DNA of 64,000 nucleotides from Spirosoma pollinicola (lineage in GTDB: Bacteria; Bacteroidota; Bacteroidia; Cytophagales; Spirosomataceae), in NCBI RefSeq assembly GCF_002831565.1, contig NZ_CP025096.1, positions 1,054,001 to 1,118,000 of the forward strand. The letters run 5' to 3'. The translations under genes and the position numbers were made by a program. The notes beneath the pieces were generated by a model. It saw only the letters and a list, made by a program, of their open reading frames with translations. It did not search any database and was not told the origin of the DNA. Of this stretch, positions 59,108-64,000 are shown in pieces. Within the stretch, counting starts at the first letter, position 1. Each line of letters begins with the position of its first letter.

Positions 59108-62100
59108 GTGCCGTGGCAAATCTTCGCAACGCACTCATTGAGAATCGGTTACGCAACTAAACGAAGCACAATCTTGGCGACAAACGCGAAAATCAGTACG
59201 CGCAAAAATTTTGCGACGATTCAGCCAGTGATTGGGTATCCAGACTTTTTGGATATTCAAGTAAAATCCTTCAAAGATTTTTTCCAGCTTGACACGCCCT
59301 CCAACCAACGGTCGGAAGAAGGGTTGTTCAAAGTTTTTCAGGAAAATTTCCCCATTTCAGACTCCCGCGAGAATTTTAAGTTGGAGTTCATCGACTACTT
59401 GGTCGATCCCCCGAAATACTCGGTTGACGAGTCTATCGATCGGGGTTTGACGTATTCGGTGCCTTTGAAAGCGAAACTGCGCCTTACAAACAATGACCCC
59501 GACAACGAGGACTTTGAAACGATTGAGCAGGAAGTATTCTTAGGAAACATTCCGTATATGACCGAGAAAGGCTCGTTTGTCATTAACGGAGCCGAACGTG
59601 TGATTGTTTCTCAATTGCACCGTTCGCCGGGTGTGTTCTTCTCCATGAGCAAGCACACAAACGGAACAAAGCTTTATTCAGCTCGGATTATTCCTTTTAA
59701 AGGCTCTTGGATTGAATTCTCAACCGATGTTAACAATGTCATGTATGCGTACATTGACCGCAAGAAGAAATTCCCGGTTACAACGCTTTTACGGGCTATT
59801 GGTTTCGGTTCAGATAAAGACATCTTGGACTTGTTCGGTTTATCGGAAGAAGTACCGGCAACGCCTGCCAACCTGAAAAAGGCCATTGGCCGTCGGTTAG
59901 CGGCTCGGGTACTGCGCACGTGGACGGAAGATTTCGTGGATGAGGATACGGGCGAAGTGGTGTCGATCAGTCGGAACGAGGTGCTCCTGGAGCGCGACTC
60001 GGCTATTTCCGTAGACGATATCGATGTAATTACGGAATCGGGACAGAAGTCGGTCATTCTGCATAAGGAAGACATGAACATGGCCGATTACAACATTATT
60101 TACAACACGCTGCAAAAAGATAGCTCTAACTCTGAAAAAGAGGCTGTAGAGCAAATCTACCGGCAGCTTCGGAACGCTGATGCACCTGACGAGCAAACCG
60201 CTCGTGAAATCATTCAGAGCTTGTTCTTCTCGGATAAGCGCTATGACCTTGGTGACGTAGGCCGCTACCGGATTAATAAAAAGCTCGGTCTTGACATTTC
60301 GTCAGACATGAAAGTACTGACCACAGAAGACATCGTGTCGATTGTGAAGTACCTGATTGGTCTGATCAACTCGAAAGCCGTTGTCGATGATATTGACCAC
60401 CTGAGTAATCGACGTGTTCGGACAGTAGGTGAGCAGTTATATGCACAGTTTGGCGTTGGTCTGGCCCGTATGGCCCGGACGATCAAAGAACGGATGAATG
60501 TGCGGGATAATGAGGACTTCAAACCTGTCGACCTTATCAATGCCCGGACGCTATCGTCGGTTATTAACTCGTTCTTTGGCACTAACCAGCTATCGCAGTT
60601 CATGGACCAAACCAACCCACTGGCCGAAGTGACGCACAAGCGTCGCATGTCAGCATTGGGACCCGGTGGTCTATCTCGCGAACGGGCGGGCTTCGAGGTT
60701 CGTGACGTACACTATACCCACTATGGTCGTCTGTGTACTATCGAAACACCTGAAGGACCAAATATTGGTCTGATTTCATCACTGTGTGTCTATGCTAAAA
60801 TTAATAGCATGGGCTTCATCGAAACACCTTACCGGATTATTGAAAATGGTAAAGTATCGATGGACAAGCCGGTGATGTATCTGACGGCTGAAGAAGAAGA
60901 TACGCACTATATCGCGCAGGCTAACGCAGGTATCGACAAGAAAGGAAATTTCATGGTTGATCGCCTGAAGGCCCGTTTTGAAGGTGACTTCCCGATTGCT
61001 GAACCGCAGAATGTAACCTTCATGGACATTGCGCCAAACCAGATTGTGTCGGTTGCTGCGTCTATGATTCCGTTCCTCGAACACGATGATGCTAACCGTG
61101 CCCTGATGGGTTCGAACATGCAACGTCAGGCTGTGCCACTTCTCCGTCCTGAAGCACCTATCGTAGGTACAGGTTTGGAAGCTCGTGTAGCGGTTGATTC
61201 GCGGACATTGGTTATTGCTGAAGCTGATGGCGTAATTGAATTTGTTGACGCATCTAAAATCATTGTTCGCTATAGTCTTGATGAAGATCAGTTGGCTATT
61301 ACGTTCGATGAAGATCGGAAGACATACAACCTCATCAAGTTCCGTCGTACCAACCAGGATACATGCATCAACATTCGTCCAACTGTTCTTAAAGGACAGA
61401 AGGTGAAGAAAGGTGATGTATTGTGCGAAGGCTACGCCACACAGGCCGGTGAACTGGCCCTTGGCCGGAACATGAAAGTAGCGTTCATGCCTTGGCAAGG
61501 ATATAACTTTGAGGATGCTATTGTGATTTCGGAGCGTGTTGTACGCGAAGATATCTTTACCTCGATTCACATCGAAGAGTTTGAACTGGAAGTTCGTGAT
61601 ACCAAGCGGGGCGAAGAGGAATTAACCTCTGAAATTCCGAACGTAAGCGAAGAAACTGTTCGTAACCTCGATGAAAATGGTATCGTTCGGGTAGGTACAG
61701 AAGTGAAGGAAGGCGATATTCTGATCGGTAAGATTACACCGAAGGGCGAAAGCGATCCGACACCAGAAGAAAAACTTCTCCGTGCCATTTTTGGCGACAA
61801 AGCTGGCGACGTGAAAGATGCTTCCAAAAAAGCACCACCATCGCTGAAAGGCGTCGTGATCGATACCAAGTTGTTTGCGCGTCCGGCCAAAGAAGATCGG
61901 GGCAAGCATAAAGACGAGGTAAAAGCACTGATGAAGAAATATGGCCGTGAGTTGAATGACTTCCGGGCTCGTATGATCGAGAAATTGGTGCATTTGCTGG
62001 ATGGCAAAACCAGCGCGGGTGCTAAACATAAGTTTGGCGACGAGATTGTGAGCAAAGGCGTGAAGTTCAACCGTAAGAATATTACGGATAACCTCTTCCC

Positions 62101-63043
62101 GGATCGCAATGCCTACCGCGATGAAAGCAGCTACTCTGTACCAGAGGAAGCTAACCTTCTGGCCGATATGAACCTCGACAACTGGACGGATGATGAAAAA
62201 CTGAACCAGATGCTTGTCACGCTGATTAAAAGCTACAACAATCGTCGCAGTGAAATCACCGGTCGGTTCAAACGTGAACGGTTTACGCTCGAAGTTGGTG
62301 ATGAATTACCTGCCGGTATCGTGAAACTAGCTAAAGTCTATATTGCCAAGAAGCGTAAGCTGAAAGTAGGGGATAAGATGGCTGGCCGTCACGGTAACAA
62401 AGGGGTTGTTGCCCGGATCGTGCGCGATGAAGACATGCCATTCCTGGAAGATGGAACGAAAGTCGATATTGTACTGAACCCGCTTGGCGTACCATCCCGT
62501 ATGAACATCGGGCAGATTTACGAAACTGTACTGGCCTGGGCCGGTCAGAAATTAGATCGTAAATATGCAACCCCGATTTTCGACGGTGCGACAGAACAGC
62601 AGGTAGCTGATGAGCTGGATGAGGCAGGTTTGCCATCATTTGGCCGGACGTACCTATACAATGGTCTGACGGGCGACCGTTTTGATCAGCCTGTAACGGT
62701 TGGGATCATCTACATGCTCAAGCTCGGTCACTTGGTGGACGATAAGATGCACGCCCGTTCCATTGGGCCCTACTCGCTCATTACACAGCAACCGCTGGGT
62801 GGTAAAGCGCAGTTTGGTGGTCAACGGTTCGGTGAGATGGAAGTGTGGGCGCTGGAAGCCTTCGGTGCTTCGCACATCCTGCAGGAAATCCTGACGGTGA
62901 AATCCGATGACGTGGTTGGCCGCGCGAAGGCATATGAGGCAATCGTGAAAGGTGAAAACCTGCCGAAGCCAAATATTCCTGAGTCGTTCAACGTACTCGT
63001 ACACGAGTTGCGTGGTCTGGCACTTGAAATTACACTTGAATAA
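59108..63043 (+). CDS. rpoB: DNA-directed RNA polymerase beta subunit
   Basis: The 1311-residue catalytic beta subunit. The conserved body begins about residue 34 ([23 protein letters not shown]). Rifampicin-region motifs [47 protein letters not shown] and the C-terminal [23 protein letters not shown] are present. The N-terminus is uncertain: the frame has no ATG and could start at GTG 59108, or at TTG 59174 (giving [12 protein letters not shown]). The latter looks more natural. It lies 184 bases after rplL, beyond an attenuator-like hairpin. Confidence 0.96.
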   Translation: MPWQIFATHSLRIGYATKRSTILATNAKISTRKNFATIQPVIGYPDFLDIQVKSFKDFFQLDTPSNQRSEEGLFKVFQENFPISDSRENFKLEFIDYLVDPPKYSVDESIDRGLTYSVPLKAKLRLTNNDPDNEDFETIEQEVFLGNIPYMTEKGSFVINGAERVIVSQLHRSPGVFFSMSKHTNGTKLYSARIIPFKGSWIEFSTDVNNVMYAYIDRKKKFPVTTLLRAIGFGSDKDILDLFGLSEEVPATPANLKKAIGRRLAARVLRTWTEDFVDEDTGEVVSISRNEVLLERDSAISVDDIDVITESGQKSVILHKEDMNMADYNIIYNTLQKDSSNSEKEAVEQIYRQLRNADAPDEQTAREIIQSLFFSDKRYDLGDVGRYRINKKLGLDISSDMKVLTTEDIVSIVKYLIGLINSKAVVDDIDHLSNRRVRTVGEQLYAQFGVGLARMARTIKERMNVRDNEDFKPVDLINARTLSSVINSFFGTNQLSQFMDQTNPLAEVTHKRRMSALGPGGLSRERAGFEVRDVHYTHYGRLCTIETPEGPNIGLISSLCVYAKINSMGFIETPYRIIENGKVSMDKPVMYLTAEEEDTHYIAQANAGIDKKGNFMVDRLKARFEGDFPIAEPQNVTFMDIAPNQIVSVAASMIPFLEHDDANRALMGSNMQRQAVPLLRPEAPIVGTGLEARVAVDSRTLVIAEADGVIEFVDASKIIVRYSLDEDQLAITFDEDRKTYNLIKFRRTNQDTCINIRPTVLKGQKVKKGDVLCEGYATQAGELALGRNMKVAFMPWQGYNFEDAIVISERVVREDIFTSIHIEEFELEVRDTKRGEEELTSEIPNVSEETVRNLDENGIVRVGTEVKEGDILIGKITPKGESDPTPEEKLLRAIFGDKAGDVKDASKKAPPSLKGVVIDTKLFARPAKEDRGKHKDEVKALMKKYGRELNDFRARMIEKLVHLLDGKTSAGAKHKFGDEIVSKGVKFNRKNITDNLFPDRNAYRDESSYSVPEEANLLADMNLDNWTDDEKLNQMLVTLIKSYNNRRSEITGRFKRERFTLEVGDELPAGIVKLAKVYIAKKRKLKVGDKMAGRHGNKGVVARIVRDEDMPFLEDGTKVDIVLNPLGVPSRMNIGQIYETVLAWAGQKLDRKYATPIFDGATEQQVADELDEAGLPSFGRTYLYNGLTGDRFDQPVTVGIIYMLKLGHLVDDKMHARSIGPYSLITQQPLGGKAQFGGQRFGEMEVWALEAFGASHILQEILTVKSDDVVGRAKAYEAIVKGENLPKPNIPESFNVLVHELRGLALEITLE

Positions 63044-63053
63044 AAGTGAAGTC

Positions 63054-63114
63054 GTGGAGTAAGTGGAGTGAGTAAAGGTGGTAAATCCTTCTTTACTCAC
63101 TTCACTTACTCCAC
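63054..63114. repeat. 24-bp inverted repeat between rpoB and rpoC
   Basis: Arms 63054-63077 and 63091-63114 pair with one mismatch (built from GTGGAGTAAGTGGAGTGAGT). Further ACTCCACTTACTCCACTC units follow to about 63125. It lies in a transcript that must read into rpoC, so it is more likely an mRNA-processing or extragenic repeat than a terminator. Confidence 0.65.
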
Positions 63115-63149
63115 TTACTCCACTCATTTTAACCTATAATCTCCAACCA

Positions 63150-64000
63150 ATGTCGTTCAAAAAGAACAAAAAGCTCAACAGCGACTTTGCCAGCGTGACG
63201 ATCAGTCTGGCATCGCCGGAGTCTATTTTGGAGAGTTCCTACGGCGAGGTAACACAGCCGGAGACAATCAACTACCGGACCTACAAACCCGAAATGGGTG
63301 GCTTGTTTTGCGAGCGCATCTTCGGGCCAGTGAAGGACTGGGAATGTCACTGCGGTAAATACAAGCGGATTCGCTATAAAGGCATTATCTGCGATCGTTG
63401 TGGTGTTGAAGTAACCGAGAAAAAGGTACGCCGGGAGCGTATGGGCCACATCGAACTGGTGGTGCCTGTTGCGCATATCTGGTATTTCCGCAGCTTGCCC
63501 AACAAAATTGGGTATCTGCTGGGCCTTTCGACCAAAAAACTTGATCAGGTCATTTACTATGAACGCTACGTTGTTGTACAGCCTGGCGTAAAAGCAGAAG
63601 ATGGCATTAATCAACTCGATTTCCTGACGGAAGACGAGTATCTGGACATTATTGACAAATTGCCGGGTAACAACCAGCATCTTGACGACAAAGACCCGAA
63701 CAAATTCATCGCCAAGATGGGGGCCGAAGCGTTAGAGATGTTGTTGTCGCGGGTAGAGTTAGACGAACTGTCGTACTCGCTACGTCACGCGGCTGCAACG
63801 GATACGTCGCAACAACGGAAAGCAGAAGCGCTGAAACGGCTTAAAGTCGTTGAAGCATTCCGGGAAGCAAACGGCCGTATTGAAAACCGTCCTGAATGGA
63901 TGGTGATCAAGATGGTACCGGTTATTCCGCCCGAACTTCGTCCGCTCGTCCCTCTGGATGGTGGTCGTTTTGCTACGTCCGATTTGAATGACCTGTATCG
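63150..64000 (+). CDS. rpoC: DNA-directed RNA polymerase beta' subunit, 3' part outside window
   Basis: Only the first 283 codons are present; the frame is open at the window end. Start [24 protein letters not shown] at 63150. The zinc-ribbon is visible: [24 protein letters not shown], with four Cys, preceded by [16 protein letters not shown]. The later [30 protein letters not shown] segment leads into the active-site region. It is co-transcribed with rpoB. Confidence 0.97.
   Translation, partial: MSFKKNKKLNSDFASVTISLASPESILESSYGEVTQPETINYRTYKPEMGGLFCERIFGPVKDWECHCGKYKRIRYKGIICDRCGVEVTEKKVRRERMGHIELVVPVAHIWYFRSLPNKIGYLLGLSTKKLDQVIYYERYVVVQPGVKAEDGINQLDFLTEDEYLDIIDKLPGNNQHLDDKDPNKFIAKMGAEALEMLLSRVELDELSYSLRHAAATDTSQQRKAEALKRLKVVEAFREANGRIENRPEWMVIKMVPVIPPELRPLVPLDGGRFATSDLNDLY

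Noticed and set aside
59113-59160. Frameshift at the rpoB N-terminus
   Set aside because: The alternative frame is only 15 codons with its own stop, and the rpoB frame is open from upstream; a start-codon question explains the data without an error.
60779-61570. 263-codon open frame on the minus strand
   Set aside because: Antisense to rpoB with no family features; a product of codon bias in the conserved gene.

Overview
The window comes from a Gram-negative member of the Bacteroidota, most likely Cytophagales close to Spirosoma. This is inferred from the SusC/SusD pair, promoters of the TTG-N19-TAnnTTTG type, DUF families typical of the phylum (DUF4126, DUF4293, DUF5117/5118), a GH97 enzyme, and the sequences of RpoB, RpoC, RuvA and EF-Tu. 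The genus is inferred from memory of such proteins and was not tested. It is a chromosomal segment: no prophage, plasmid origin, CRISPR array or rRNA was seen.

Layout. 1-6.5 kb: end of a sialidase-like protein with a CxCC motif, an OmpR-type response regulator and sensor kinase, a small membrane protein, a SulP anion transporter and a lone receiver protein. An array of 11-bp-phased repeats lies between the kinase and the small protein. 6.5-11 kb: esterase, M17 leucyl aminopeptidase, ATP-grasp protein and a small secreted protein. 11-17.2 kb (minus strand): a secreted GH9 + NodB-deacetylase fusion, a REP-associated (RAYT) transposase, a ceramidase-like hydrolase and two Tat-type ferritin-like proteins. 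17.6-30.3 kb: GH97 glycosidase, DUF4126 protein, aspartokinase/homoserine dehydrogenase, a retropepsin-like protease beside an McrB-type ATPase without McrC, a zinc alcohol dehydrogenase that has lost its structural zinc ligands, a possible DUF4932-like protein, a lipoprotein and a Gfo/Idh/MocA dehydrogenase. 30.4-37.3 kb: SusD and SusC, then a dipeptidyl peptidase IV. 37.6-53.7 kb: housekeeping and envelope genes (ruvA, a LysM transglycosylase, amidase/gatA, tatA, mdh, an outer-membrane porin-like protein, two zinc metalloproteases, an MnmC-like methyltransferase, a thioredoxin-fold protein). 53.8-64 kb: tRNA-Tyr, -Gly and -Thr, tuf, tRNA-Trp, secE, nusG, rplK, rplA, rplJ, rplL, rpoB and the first part of rpoC, in the usual bacterial order.

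The carbohydrate genes (GH9-CE4, GH97, SusCD, esterase, Gfo/Idh) and the many secreted peptidases fit a polymer-degrading heterotroph, but they are scattered and do not form one classical polysaccharide utilisation locus.

The most unusual aspect is the density and variety of extragenic palindromes. They include a perfect 103-bp palindrome, two related long elements with differently arranged cores, a GCGGACA..TGTCCGC family found twice (once between rplJ and rplL), and a 28-bp palindrome inside the RAYT coding sequence. One long element stands between the true 3' end of thrA and a diverged second copy of that end, which looks like the scar of a recombination or gene-replacement event. The phased 11-bp array behind the sensor-kinase gene looks like an operator for the adjacent response regulator.
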